Of a stretch of DNA of 64,000 nt, positions 46,474 to 55,699 are shown piece by piece (within the stretch, counting starts at the first letter, position 1; each line of letters begins with the position of its first letter). The position numbers and the translations under genes were made by a program. The stretch is from Candidatus Liberibacter solanacearum CLso-ZC1. GTDB taxonomy: Bacteria; Pseudomonadota; Alphaproteobacteria; Rhizobiales; Rhizobiaceae. Below the pieces are notes generated by a model that saw only the letters and a list, made by a program, of their open reading frames with translations, did not search any database and had not been told where the DNA came from. The stretch is from the NCBI RefSeq assembly GCF_000183665.1, contig NC_014774.1:124001-188000 (forward strand). Reading direction: 5' to 3'.

Positions 46474-47255
46474 ATAGGAAATTGTGCTGCAAGTATCCGA
46501 TCTGACCAAGGTCTATTAGGATCAGATAAAATGCGCATGGTTGTATCAGGAGAATGAGTAATACGAAGCCGTGAAACCGGTTCAATAGCCAAACGATCGG
46601 CAGTGGCTATCACAGGGCGCTGTTGATGCTCTAAAACTTGAATTTCTATAATAACATCATTTGAAAGGACAGCTCCACTCCAACGACGTGGTTTAAAAGG
46701 ACTCACTGGAGTAAGCACCAAATGAGGGGATCCAAAAGGTAAAATGGGACCAAGAGCAGAAAAATTATATGCAGTTGAACCAAGGGGAGTGGCAACAATC
46801 AAGCCGTCACAAACAAGTTCAGGCAACCTAACTTGAGAATTTATTGTCACTTTTAATTTTGCTGCTTGAACAACTTGATCAGAAACTAGTTTTCTAAGAA
46901 TAGAAACTTCGTTTACGCCAAAAAACTCTGCACATATAGAATCCGTATCATCAAAAACTATCATTTTTAAAGGATGAAAAGTATATTCTATGGCATCAGA
47001 AAGACGCTCTAAAATATTCTTTGTACAATAGTCATTCATCAGAAAACCAACAGAACCACAATTAATTCCATAAAGAGGCTTTCCATGTAAACGAGAAAGA
47101 TTTTGAAGCATAAAACCATCTCCTCCCAATATGACGATAGCATCTGATTCTTCATAACTGCTATTCTCATAGATTTTCATAAACTCCTTATATGCTTCTT
47201 GTGCTTTTTCGGACTTAGATGCCCTAAAATGAATTTTTTGTATGTTTCTACGCAT
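46470..47255 (-). CDS. nadK: NAD kinase
   Basis: Phosphorylates NAD to NADP. The 261-residue protein has the GGDG motif (IVILGGDGFMLQNL near 41), the NE-short region (GVNEVSILR), the conserved DGLIVATPLGSTAYNFSALGPI near 148 and PRRWSGAVLSNDVIIE. Length is normal for the short alphaproteobacterial form. Its stop overlaps that of prfB by four bases, so the genes are convergent without a spacer. Confidence 0.94.
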   Translation of the reverse strand: MRRNIQKIHFRASKSEKAQEAYKEFMKIYENSSYEESDAIVILGGDGFMLQNLSRLHGKPLYGINCGSVGFLMNDYCTKNILERLSDAIEYTFHPLKMIVFDDTDSICAEFFGVNEVSILRKLVSDQVVQAAKLKVTINSQVRLPELVCDGLIVATPLGSTAYNFSALGPILPFGSPHLVLTPVSPFKPRRWSGAVLSNDVIIEIQVLEHQQRPVIATADRLAIEPVSRLRITHSPDTTMRILSDPNRPWSDRILAAQFPI

Positions 47256-47501
47256 AATATATCTCTCATAACTTAATCAAAAATCATCTGCATCCAACAA
47301 ATGATCTAAACAAGAAAATATGAAAACAACATCAAAAAGACATGGCTCTTTCTCCTATAAAATAATCTTTTATGTTTATAAGAGACATGCAAAAACATTG
47401 TCCGATATTTCTATGGAAAAATCATTTAAAACCAATCCACAAAACATTAAATAAAATCTTTAGTAACACAAGAAATTGTATTATTTCTCAGATTGTGATT
47501 T

Positions 47502-48470
47502 TTAATCGAGACGTTGAAGACAAAAATCCACTACTTCTATCAAAGACGCTTTCCAAGGGTTGTTCGGCAAATCTTGTAAAGAATCTTTAGCTTTTTGACC
47601 ATAATAATACGCCTGAGATTTTGTATCTACCAGAGCATTGCACTCCTGTATCATAATAAGAGCTTTCTGTAGATTTTCTACGCTAATTTCCCCATCACCG
47701 ATAGTGGATCTCCAAAAATTCTTTTCTTGATTTGTTGCTCGCTGAAACGCAAGAATCACTGGCAAAGTCGGCTTACCATTACGAAAATCATCCCCAATAT
47801 TTTTACCCATTTCATTAACCTCACCTCTATAATCTAGAGCATCATCAACAAGTTGAAAGGCAATTCCAAGATTTGTTCCATATGATTTAAGAGCATCGCG
47901 AACTGAATCCTGTGCTCCTGAAATCAAAGAGGATACTTCCAATGCAGCAACAAATAATGCAGCTGTTTTAGATTTTATAACATAAAGATAATCTTCTTCT
48001 GTGACATTGAGATTTTTGGATATTGATAATTGTCGCAACTCACCTTCGGAAAGAGTACAAGCAACTAACGATAATACTTTCAATGCTTCCTGCGATTTTG
48101 TTTCTATCACCATACTAAAAGCTTGACTTAACAAAAAATCTCCAACAAGAACGCTTGCCTGATTTCCCCATACCAAACGTGCAGCAGCTTTTCCCCTCCT
48201 CAGTGCGCTATCATCTACGACATCATCATGCAAAAGCGTTGCCGTATGAATAAATTCAATAGCACATGCTAATAAAACATGATTATTTCCACGATATTCA
48301 AGCATCAAAGCCGTCGCTACAGTTAACATAGGACGTAGTCTTTTCCCTCCAGAAAAAATAAGATACTTTACAACATCTGGAATTATTGTAACATTTGAAC
48401 AAATTCTGTCCATAATGAGCAAATTTACTTTGTTCATGTCCTTGACAGTAAGGGCTTCTAGCATTTTCAT
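47502..48470 (-). CDS. ispB: polyprenyl (octaprenyl) diphosphate synthase
   Basis: Makes the isoprenoid side chain of ubiquinone. The 322-residue trans-prenyltransferase has GGKRLRPML near 43, the first aspartate motif LLHDDVVDDSALRRG near 77, the LVGDFLLSQAF segment and the second aspartate motif FQLVDDALDYRG near 207. Chain length cannot be read with certainty, but octa- or decaprenyl is usual in this group. Divergent from the methyltransferase gene. Confidence 0.92.
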   Translation of the reverse strand: MKMLEALTVKDMNKVNLLIMDRICSNVTIIPDVVKYLIFSGGKRLRPMLTVATALMLEYRGNNHVLLACAIEFIHTATLLHDDVVDDSALRRGKAAARLVWGNQASVLVGDFLLSQAFSMVIETKSQEALKVLSLVACTLSEGELRQLSISKNLNVTEEDYLYVIKSKTAALFVAALEVSSLISGAQDSVRDALKSYGTNLGIAFQLVDDALDYRGEVNEMGKNIGDDFRNGKPTLPVILAFQRATNQEKNFWRSTIGDGEISVENLQKALIMIQECNALVDTKSQAYYYGQKAKDSLQDLPNNPWKASLIEVVDFCLQRLD

Positions 48471-48641
48471 GAAAAACTACTTATCTCCTTCTTTTATAAA
48501 AAGGAATCCTCACAATTAATAATTACAATCATGAATATTACCAATATCTTATAGAGTTATATGATGCCATAACTATTCGTATCAAGTCGCCAAATATTTT
48601 TAAAAAACAAATACTGTCTTCAACAATTTTTTAGTAAAATC

Positions 48642-49430
48642 ATGTTTAACAATATTACAGAAAATGAAACAATAGATGCTTTTCATCAAGGCCACTTCTA
48701 TTTAGCACAACCCTTAACAGGCGGACATCGTGCTGGCATGGATGCAATGATTTTAGCATCCTTAGTTGATGCAAAAGGACTTTTCCATTTGGCAGATCTC
48801 GGGGCAGGAGCAGGGGCTGCAGGGCTTGCCATCGCCTCTAGATTGCATGAAGCGCAAATTCTATTAGTCGAACTGTCCCCCTTGATGGCCAATTATGCAC
48901 GTAAAACTTTAGCATTGCCTGCCAATGCACAAATTTCAAAACGCGTTTCCCTCATTGAAGTAGATGTTACATTAACTGGAAAAAAGCGTAGTTTAGCTGG
49001 CTTAAAAAATAATTTTTATGATCATGTTATCATGAATCCACCCTTTAATGAGAGAATAGGAACCCTTACTCCTGATAAAGTAAAAGAAGAGGCACACGTA
49101 ATGTTAGAAGGATCTTTCGAAAAATGGATTCGCACTGCTTGTGCTATAATGCGACCTAGCGGTCAATTATCATTGATTGCACGACCTCAATCACTTATAG
49201 AAGTTGTTAACGCCTGTGCAAGACGCATCGGATCTTTGGAAATCACTCCTCTTTACCCACGAAAAGGAGAATGTGCCATTCGTATTTTAGTTACAGGACG
49301 CAAAGGTATGCGCGGAAAATTAAACTTTCGCTCTCCTATCTTCCTCCATGAGCCTAATGGACAATCTTATTCGCATTTTGTAACTGATCTTATTAATGGA
49401 AAAGCCACTATAAAACGGTTGCAAAAATAA
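48642..49430 (+). CDS. TrmN6-like SAM-dependent methyltransferase
   Basis: Class I methyltransferase related to the E. coli tRNA1(Val) m6A37 enzyme. The 262-residue protein has motif I LADLGAGAGAAGLAIASR near 50, acidic loop VELSPLMANYARKTL, and the N6-adenine motif IV VIMNPPFNER near 130. The C terminus has the CAIRILVTGRKG strand. In Rhizobiales this gene lies between ispB and glyQ, as here. The RNA substrate is inferred from the family. Confidence 0.85.
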   Translation: MFNNITENETIDAFHQGHFYLAQPLTGGHRAGMDAMILASLVDAKGLFHLADLGAGAGAAGLAIASRLHEAQILLVELSPLMANYARKTLALPANAQISKRVSLIEVDVTLTGKKRSLAGLKNNFYDHVIMNPPFNERIGTLTPDKVKEEAHVMLEGSFEKWIRTACAIMRPSGQLSLIARPQSLIEVVNACARRIGSLEITPLYPRKGECAIRILVTGRKGMRGKLNFRSPIFLHEPNGQSYSHFVTDLINGKATIKRLQK

Positions 49431-49655
49431 GTGTTTCACTTCAGATAAAGAAATTTTTACTGGAAATTATATTCTAGAATAAAATAACATTGCCGTGTAC
49501 TGTACTAAATTTAAAATACAATATATAACTTATAAAAAAAATATCTATGTTATTTAATAAAATATCAAATATTTTCATTAAATTATTAGAAAAATCTATT
49601 AATCCATGAAAAAAACGAGCATTGTTTTACAAGCGACCGTCTTAAATAAAAGGTA

Positions 49656-50588
49656 ATGATTGTGGCGCCCATTCATGATAAAAAAAATAAAACTTCTTTT
49701 CAAAATATCGTATTAATTTTGACAGAATACTGGGCAAAACAAGGCTGTACGATTTTACAACCTTACGATATGGAAGTTGGTGCAGGTACTTTTCATCCAT
49801 CGACTACCTTACGCGCCCTTGGCCCACTACCTTGGAAAGCCGCTTATGTACAACCATCACGCAGGCCATTAGATGGACGCTACGCTCAAAATCCAAATCG
49901 TTTACAACACTATTATCAATTCCAAGTGATTATAAAGCCTAATCCACTTGATCTACAAAAACTTTATATCGAATCTCTCCAAGCCGTAGGTATAGATCCA
50001 CTAGTTCATGACATACGTTTTGTTGAAGACAATTGGGAAAGCCCAACCCTTGGAGCTTGGGGCTTGGGATGGGAGTGCTGGTGCGATGGAATGGAAATAT
50101 CGCAATTCACATACTTTCAACAAGTCTGTGGGATAGAATGCTCTCCTATATCAGGCGAAATCACTTATGGCCTTGAGAGGCTCGCCATGTATGTTCAAAA
50201 CGTCAATAGTGTCTTTGATATTGTGTTTAATACCATTGAAGGCAAAAACGTTCTGTATGGAGACATATTTGCCCAATCCGAACAAGAATATTCCCGCTAT
50301 AATTTTGAATATGCAAATACGAATATTTTACATAATCACTTTATTGATCATGAAAAAGAATGCCAAAAACTCTTAGAAGCAGGCGCTCCTAACAAACATC
50401 ATAATCATCATTTATGCGTTTTCCCCGCTTATGACCAATGCATCAAAGCATCTCATATCTTCAATCTTTTAGATGCACGTGGCGTAATATCCACAACAGA
50501 ACGCCAACGTTATATTCTCCGAATCAGATCTTTGGCAAAAGCTTGTGGCGAGGCCTTCTTAATGACCTCAAGCGGGGGTTATAAATAA
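49656..50588 (+). CDS. glyQ: glycyl-tRNA synthetase alpha subunit
   Basis: Catalytic subunit of the tetrameric bacterial GlyRS. The 310-residue protein has [36 protein letters not shown] near 24, [29 protein letters not shown] and the [13 protein letters not shown] class II motif near 170. It is full length. glyS, the beta subunit it needs, is usually found close downstream but is not in this window. It may lie beyond the prophage. Confidence 0.95.
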   Translation: MIVAPIHDKKNKTSFQNIVLILTEYWAKQGCTILQPYDMEVGAGTFHPSTTLRALGPLPWKAAYVQPSRRPLDGRYAQNPNRLQHYYQFQVIIKPNPLDLQKLYIESLQAVGIDPLVHDIRFVEDNWESPTLGAWGLGWECWCDGMEISQFTYFQQVCGIECSPISGEITYGLERLAMYVQNVNSVFDIVFNTIEGKNVLYGDIFAQSEQEYSRYNFEYANTNILHNHFIDHEKECQKLLEAGAPNKHHNHHLCVFPAYDQCIKASHIFNLLDARGVISTTERQRYILRIRSLAKACGEAFLMTSSGGYK

Positions 50589-50704
50589 TATTCACAATAC
50601 AATCTGGTTGAAATTCATGCTATATGTTTAACGCTTGCAATGCTACCAAAGATCTGTAATAGAGCTTTGTTTTTTACCATCATTATTGGCAAAGGAAATC
50701 CTCT

Positions 50705-51355
50705 GTGTCTAAATTATCTTTTTATTCTTTAAAGGTAACACCCTTTAAACAAAATTGTACATTCTTATTCGACGAAGAGAGCTTGGAAGCTGTAGTCATA
50801 GATCCTGGCGGTGATCTTGATAGAATCAAAGACGTTATTAAATCCCGTAATTTTCGTGTCAAACAGATTTGGATTACGCATGGACATATTGATCACGTAG
50901 GAGGAGCCGCTCAACTGAAAGAAGATTTGTCTTTACAAATTATAGGTCCCCATAAAGATGACGCCATGATGATGAACAATGTAGAAGAACAAGCCAAATT
51001 GCTATCAGTTTGCATGAATGAACGCAATACTTCATCAGATCATTGGTTGCAAGACGGAGATAGCGTATCAGTTGGTAAACATGTTTTTAAAGTATTTCAC
51101 TGTCCAGGACATTCACCTGGTCATGTCATTTACGTCAATTTTGAAAATAATTTTGCTCATTTGGGCGACACTCTATTTAGAGATAGTATCGGGAAAACCG
51201 ATATTCTTCATGGAAACTACCAACAATTAATGAATTCAATCAATAACAAAATACTTCCTTTAGGCGATGAAATATCTTTTGTATGTGGACATGGCCCCAA
51301 CAGCACTATAGGAAGAGAACGTCGTCTCAATCCTTTTTTGAAATCAAATATGTAA
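50705..51355 (+). CDS. metallo-beta-lactamase-fold hydrolase (glyoxalase II-like)
   Basis: Cytoplasmic zinc hydrolase of the YcbL/glyoxalase II-like group, 216 residues. Metal ligands are seen in WITHGHIDHVGGA (HxHxDH) near 56, FHCPGHSPGHVIYV near 136, HLGDTLF near 157 and FVCGHGPNSTIGRER near 195. It starts with GTG at 50705, behind GGAAATCC. The substrate is unknown; the group often acts on thioesters such as S-lactoylglutathione. It lies between glyQ and the tRNA-Arg. Confidence 0.87.
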   Translation: MSKLSFYSLKVTPFKQNCTFLFDEESLEAVVIDPGGDLDRIKDVIKSRNFRVKQIWITHGHIDHVGGAAQLKEDLSLQIIGPHKDDAMMMNNVEEQAKLLSVCMNERNTSSDHWLQDGDSVSVGKHVFKVFHCPGHSPGHVIYVNFENNFAHLGDTLFRDSIGKTDILHGNYQQLMNSINNKILPLGDEISFVCGHGPNSTIGRERRLNPFLKSNM

Positions 51356-51407
51356 AATATACCTGACTTTTATCTTATTACAGGCTACTATAAACATGTA
51401 TATCAGA

Positions 51408-51484
51408 GCATCCGTAGCTCAGCTGGATAGAGTATTGGATTCCGATTCCAAGGGTCACAGGTTCGAATCCTGTCGGGTGCACCA
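51408..51484 (+). tRNA. tRNA-Arg (anticodon CCG); likely prophage attachment site
   Basis: The acceptor stem GCATCCG pairs with CGGGTGC with one wobble. Anticodon stem TTGGA/TCCAA encloses TTCCGAT, giving anticodon CCG (reads CGG, Arg). The T loop is TTCGAAT. The discriminator is A at 51481 and CCA is encoded at 51482-51484. Phage genes begin within 90 bases of its 3' end, so the 3' half of the tRNA is the likely attB/attL core. No second copy of this tRNA end is present inside the window. Confidence 0.95.
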
Positions 51485-51529
51485 TTAAAACTATAACTTA
51501 TTGATTTAACGATGTTTTTTATAAGATCT

Positions 51530-51555
51530 AGTCTTACCTTTTAAAAGGTGCGACT
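51530..51555. repeat. 26-bp imperfect palindrome at the host-prophage junction
   Basis: AGTC-TT-ACCTT-TTAA-AAGGT-GC-GACT. It lies between the tRNA-Arg and the endolysin stop codon. It could terminate the leftward phage late transcript or be an arm of the att site. No T-run follows on the minus strand. Confidence 0.5.
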
Positions 51556-51567
51556 AATGCTAGCAAT

Positions 51568-52017
51568 TCACCTCCGTGTTTTTATCTCACTTTTCAACAA
51601 CAAATCTGCCTCTATTTCTCTACGGATTACAAGCCCTTTCAACTTCTTCCCTCCAGCAAAAACCCATTTACATATTTCATGAGAAGCGTTAATCCAATCT
51701 TCTCTATCCACACGTTTTCTCAAAGTGCTATTCCTATACCGCCCTATTCCAAGATTAAAAACAAAATCCCCAATAGCCGATATGCGGTTTTCACCAGCAT
51801 TAATAAGAATCGGGGAAACGGTAAATACTTGGCTTAAGCACTTCGAAACATCCCATTTAAGAAGATCATTTGCTTGTTTTTCAGTTATAGCCAAGTTCTC
51901 AAAAACATCATTTCCAGTATGACCATAACCAATAGTCCAAATGCCAGCAGAACACCGATAGGCTTTTAACCTTAATCCCTCAAATCCCTTAACCAAATCA
52001 ATTAAAAGATGTGGCAT
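51568..52017 (-). CDS. phage endolysin (GH24 lysozyme)
   Basis: Muramidase that degrades peptidoglycan at lysis. The 149-residue protein matches the GH24 family: GFEGLRLKAYRCSAGIWTIGYGHTGND near 11, with the catalytic Glu in FEG, a Cys in place of the common Asp in the AYRC position, and the catalytic Thr in WTIGYGHT. Later comes FVFNLGIGRYRNSTLRKRV. No signal or SAR segment is seen at the N terminus, so release should depend on the nearby holin. Last gene of the prophage late module. Confidence 0.92.
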   Translation of the reverse strand: MPHLLIDLVKGFEGLRLKAYRCSAGIWTIGYGHTGNDVFENLAITEKQANDLLKWDVSKCLSQVFTVSPILINAGENRISAIGDFVFNLGIGRYRNSTLRKRVDREDWINASHEICKWVFAGGKKLKGLVIRREIEADLLLKSEIKTRR

Positions 52018-52084
52018 TGTATTGACTCCCGCAATTTATAGGTGTTAATTGTAGTACACGCTATCTTATCTGGAGAGGTGAAAC

Positions 52085-52480
52085 ATGGACATTAAAAAAC
52101 TAGGCTTAATTTCTACGATAGCAATGTTGTCAGTAACCATTTCCCTAGGTGGCTGTGATCTATTAAAATCCCAAAAAGAATCAAAAATTGAAAAAATAGA
52201 AAGGCTAAAAAGCACATGGGACGAAAAATTCCGTAAATCTAAAGAGGCACAAGCTAAACGAGACGAAGCAGAACGTAAATATTATGAACTCCGAGGTCAG
52301 TTGGAAAAAGAATATGGCTCTTACGGCATCTATAAAGATAACGAAGAATACAACAAAAGAGCTGATGAAGTTCGAGACGCTACAGAAGAAGCCGATAAAG
52401 CCTATGATGAATCGAATGCCGTATGGAATAAATTAAGTCCCTTTCTGCCTAGACATGAGTTTGATACTAGAAACTACTAA
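52085..52480 (+). CDS. small coiled-coil lipoprotein (likely prophage moron)
   Basis: Secreted lipoprotein of 131 residues. Signal peptide with lipobox ending SLGGC at about residue 24, then a highly charged, helical, coiled-coil-prone region (KIEKIERLKSTWDEKFRKSKEAQAKRDEAERK) and a short C-terminal tail. It is the only plus-strand gene in the prophage, placed between the holin and endolysin genes. Its stop overlaps the holin stop by four bases. GGAGAGGTGAAAC precedes the ATG. The opposed orientation suggests independent expression in the lysogen. Function unknown. Confidence 0.75.
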   Translation: MDIKKLGLISTIAMLSVTISLGGCDLLKSQKESKIEKIERLKSTWDEKFRKSKEAQAKRDEAERKYYELRGQLEKEYGSYGIYKDNEEYNKRADEVRDATEEADKAYDESNAVWNKLSPFLPRHEFDTRNY

Positions 52481-52953
52481 CCCCGCCTCTTCTGTACTAT
52501 TTTATCTGTGTACCAGAAGCCCAGGATACAAGCGATAATCTCTTGTTCGAACAGGGTTAAGACGGCTAAAGGGCTTTTATCAAAATAGCCCTCTTTAACA
52601 CTCCACCAAACCAATAGCGGATAAACAATAATCCAAAACAAAGTTGTTAAAGGTCGTATTAAGGCGTTCACACCATCGATCCACTTAATACCACTTTTGA
52701 CCTTTTGAGCTTTAATTCTTGCTAGTCTGATTGGCTTATCGACTTTTAACTCTTCAATACCGTATTTAATCTCTGCTAGATCGAGTTGAGTAGAGCTGTT
52801 AATCTTAGTTTGCTCAAGCTTCATCTTATCGTATTCAATCGATTGCTTCTGCATCAGATATTCTAATACACCATCAGCTATTTTCTCAAATACAGAGGGA
52901 ACAAACCGAAGAGCAAACCTAAATATGCCACCTGCAAGAAACGACTGTATCAC
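52477..52953 (-). CDS. 3TM-type phage holin (GTA holin-like)
   Basis: Probable holin, 158 residues. An N-terminal amphipathic part (IFRFALRFVPSVFEKIADGVLEYLMQKQSIEYDKMKLEQTKI), a charged linker, then two or three membrane segments (WIDGVNALIRPLTTLFWIIVYPLLVWWSV and IIACILGFWYTDKIVQKRRG). This matches the three-TM holin group found in gene transfer agents and rhizobial phages, in which IRP-T and W(Y/F)-D/R-K are recurrent. Start overlaps the previous gene by four bases. It is near the endolysin gene, as expected. Confidence 0.8.
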   Translation of the reverse strand: MIQSFLAGGIFRFALRFVPSVFEKIADGVLEYLMQKQSIEYDKMKLEQTKINSSTQLDLAEIKYGIEELKVDKPIRLARIKAQKVKSGIKWIDGVNALIRPLTTLFWIIVYPLLVWWSVKEGYFDKSPLAVLTLFEQEIIACILGFWYTDKIVQKRRG

Positions 52954-53207
52954 TGTTTAAGCCATCCTTTAATATTAAACACCCCGTAGAGTATGGCGGA
53001 CAGAGAAGTAACTATGATTGCTATGTTCTTTATGGACGCAAAAAACCATTTAAGACCTTGCAAAATATTTAAAATCTCTTCTATCCCTTGTTGTTGCTTA
53101 CGTTCACTCCTCTCACAAACTTTGAGATGCGTAATAATACAATCTACTTTAGCACTGAGCTCATTAAACTCTTGCTTCGTTACGTACTGTTCTTGCCTTT
53201 TAGTCAT
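52950..53207 (-). CDS. small single-span phage membrane protein
   Basis: 85 residues: a cytoplasmic coiled-coil-like N-terminal part (VTKQEFNELSAKVDCIITHLKVCERSERKQQQGIEEIL) followed by one membrane segment (IKNIAIIVTSLSAILYGVFNIKGW). It overlaps both neighbours by four bases and sits just upstream of the holin. It might be a second holin, an antiholin or an accessory lysis protein. No family is recognised with certainty. Confidence 0.65.
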   Translation of the reverse strand: MTKRQEQYVTKQEFNELSAKVDCIITHLKVCERSERKQQQGIEEILNILQGLKWFFASIKNIAIIVTSLSAILYGVFNIKGWLKQ

Positions 53208-55636
53208 CCTATATTACTCCTGCTTTTACGGAGTTCACGATTCATAGCTAACCTATCCTTATACCCCTCGTTGAAGTACTCACAGAGGTTATCTACTACC
53301 ATCTTCTGGAAAGCCGCTTTTACATAAAATAAGTTCTTTAAAGGCATATTATTAGCGACTTCCTTGGCTAATTTGGCATTGGCTTTAGCTTTTTTTTCTT
53401 CATCTTCCCCGAAGATATTTCTGGACACTTCCAAACCAGCGTCTCCCAAACCAATAACGGTTGAAGCTACAGGGACAGAATGCAAGAGGTCTTTGAAGTC
53501 ATGGTGATATTCGTTGAAAAATCTATCATAGTGCGTAAGAGTTCTTGCAGTCATTAAAGCTAATACCTTTGGATCGGTAAAATCGTCGAGTTCTTGACCA
53601 GTTAAAGCCTTTCTTGCTGTGTTGGCGACAATCCCCTCTAAAACAATACCAAAAGCTAAGAACTTTGCCCTATAAGACCAAGCTGACATGCCATTCGCTC
53701 CACCAACAAGGGTTTTAGGAACAGCCCATAAATGCTTCTCCGCCATGGAAATTGGAGTGGTTAAGAATTGAGTAACAAGGCTCAACCCTGGTATGCCTCC
53801 CCTGCTAGATGTGTACTTTGTATCTCTTAACGAAGAGCCAACTGATCCTCTTGCATTATCTTGCGTTTGAGACCAAATATACCCGCTCATCTTGCTCGAT
53901 AGATCACCCATCATTCGCTCAATAGACTTGTTCTCAGAACGAGCAAGTGTGACAAGATCAGGATGCCTACACTCTCGGATACTATCGGGCGTCAATAACC
54001 TCCCAGCATCAAGCTCAACCTTGGACAAAGCATGCATATCGGATTGGGTAAAACCATAATCTTTAATAAGTGTCTTGAATGTCTGCTCCCCATAACGAGA
54101 TTTAAAATCTTCTAGACCCTTAAATCCCCTTGTTACTTCCCCCATCCACGAGGACGTAAAACCAAAAGATAAATCTCGCTGAAACCTATCTAAAGCTTTC
54201 AGACCTTGCCACTTAACCGTTTTCTCCGCTAATACTTTCATTCCAGAAACAAACTTACTTTGATTGTGAAACTCATTCATCATCCCTGTAATAGCCATCT
54301 CGCCAGCTGGGGCAAATGCTCGAATAGATGCTTTATAATTAGCGTTCGTTAGATGCCTCTTAAACTCTGGCAAAGCCCTAGACCAAAACGGCATTCCCTG
54401 CCTATGAGAACCCATAACCACACAATTTATTGTCTCTGGAAGGGCGGAAAATATCTGCATCCCAAAACTCTTAACCACTTGAAAAGTCGAAAACCCTGAT
54501 TTCAGCTCCCTCAGATTAATTTGTGCGTTAGATAACTCATGATCAAGCATCTCACTGGATATCGTCAATCTATCCCAAAGGATATTGGCTTCTTTGTATA
54601 ATCCACCCATCTTTGTAACATCGCTTGCCGTCTTAGCACTCTTTAAATCGTTCTCGTAGGCTTGCGTAATAACCCACCTAAAATTGTTATCAGCATTAGA
54701 ACCAAACGTACGGGCTATCTCAATATCACGAATAAGAGGGTCTATGGTCATTCTCACAAGGTCTTCAGCGTTTAATCCTGTTTTTCCGAATGCTGCATTG
54801 TAATCGCTGTAGTGTTCATCTAAAAGGAACAAATGCCGTGGTTGCTTTCTACTTCCGCCAACAGAGGCTTTACCCGCCTGTTCAGCCCCGCCAGAAGCTA
54901 ATATCTTGTTTCGTCCCTCGCTGGATTTGGTATCCCAAACATGCCCTAGAAACTCTGTTAATCCTTTGCCATAAAGTCCTTTTTTGTCGTATGCTTCCAC
55001 ATCAACCCAAGGCATGATCGTCTCAATCCACGCTTTCTTGCCCTTAGCCCTTATTTTTAGGGCATCATCAGGCTGCGGACTACCCCAATTATCTAATGGA
55101 TGAAGAAGTCCCATATCTTCCGCTTGAGCTGTAACCCTATCCCTTATTTTGCGATAGGCTCGCCCAAACTTATTCACTTGTGGATCATCGGTCTCAACCC
55201 CCCTTAGGGCTTTGGTGATCTTTTCGTTCGTTATTGGATCCGCCGAGAACCCTAGGTTTTTTGACCCTAAATCCTCAAAATCATGAAAGGCTTTCCGAGC
55301 GTTCGCTTGCTCTCCTTTAATTCTACTCTCTATAGATGCTGTCGTTTCATATCTCAAAAAGTTCTTAAGAGTGTTCAGTTGTTCCCCATGTTTAGCCCTG
55401 CCAACACCTCCGAGAGTCTCTGACATTGCAAAAGCACCATTCTCTAAAAGAAGTAAATGTGCTTTCTCACTCAGTGCCTTAACTTTATCCGCCGTCTTAA
55501 GGTTCTTAAAACTCTCATTCAGCTCTAATCCTGATAGGGCTTGCTTAGATACTCTCTCAATCTGGTCTAGATCCTCTGGTTCTAACTTCCACTCGCCAGC
55601 AAGCTTTTTGACCCTTTCAATACATTCTGGATGCAT
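53204..55636 (-). CDS. large phage virion-associated protein, unassigned
   Basis: 810 residues, no recognised enzyme motif. It has features seen in large internal or ejected proteins of short-tailed phages: mostly helical, RHLFLLDEHYSDYNAAFG near 260, a DRFQRDLSFGFTSSWMGEVTRGFKGLEDF segment near 485 and hydrophobic patches towards the C terminus (SVPVASTVIGLGDAG). Its place after other structural genes and immediately before lysis genes fits an internal virion protein similar in role to T7 gp16. No lytic transglycosylase domain was recognised. Confidence 0.6.
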   Translation of the reverse strand: MHPECIERVKKLAGEWKLEPEDLDQIERVSKQALSGLELNESFKNLKTADKVKALSEKAHLLLLENGAFAMSETLGGVGRAKHGEQLNTLKNFLRYETTASIESRIKGEQANARKAFHDFEDLGSKNLGFSADPITNEKITKALRGVETDDPQVNKFGRAYRKIRDRVTAQAEDMGLLHPLDNWGSPQPDDALKIRAKGKKAWIETIMPWVDVEAYDKKGLYGKGLTEFLGHVWDTKSSEGRNKILASGGAEQAGKASVGGSRKQPRHLFLLDEHYSDYNAAFGKTGLNAEDLVRMTIDPLIRDIEIARTFGSNADNNFRWVITQAYENDLKSAKTASDVTKMGGLYKEANILWDRLTISSEMLDHELSNAQINLRELKSGFSTFQVVKSFGMQIFSALPETINCVVMGSHRQGMPFWSRALPEFKRHLTNANYKASIRAFAPAGEMAITGMMNEFHNQSKFVSGMKVLAEKTVKWQGLKALDRFQRDLSFGFTSSWMGEVTRGFKGLEDFKSRYGEQTFKTLIKDYGFTQSDMHALSKVELDAGRLLTPDSIRECRHPDLVTLARSENKSIERMMGDLSSKMSGYIWSQTQDNARGSVGSSLRDTKYTSSRGGIPGLSLVTQFLTTPISMAEKHLWAVPKTLVGGANGMSAWSYRAKFLAFGIVLEGIVANTARKALTGQELDDFTDPKVLALMTARTLTHYDRFFNEYHHDFKDLLHSVPVASTVIGLGDAGLEVSRNIFGEDEEKKAKANAKLAKEVANNMPLKNLFYVKAAFQKMVVDNLCEYFNEGYKDRLAMNRELRKSRSNIG

Positions 55637-55699
55637 TACTTGCCCCCTCTCTCATAAAAGCACGATATTGCACTCTCAATGAGCTTATGCTTAACAATG

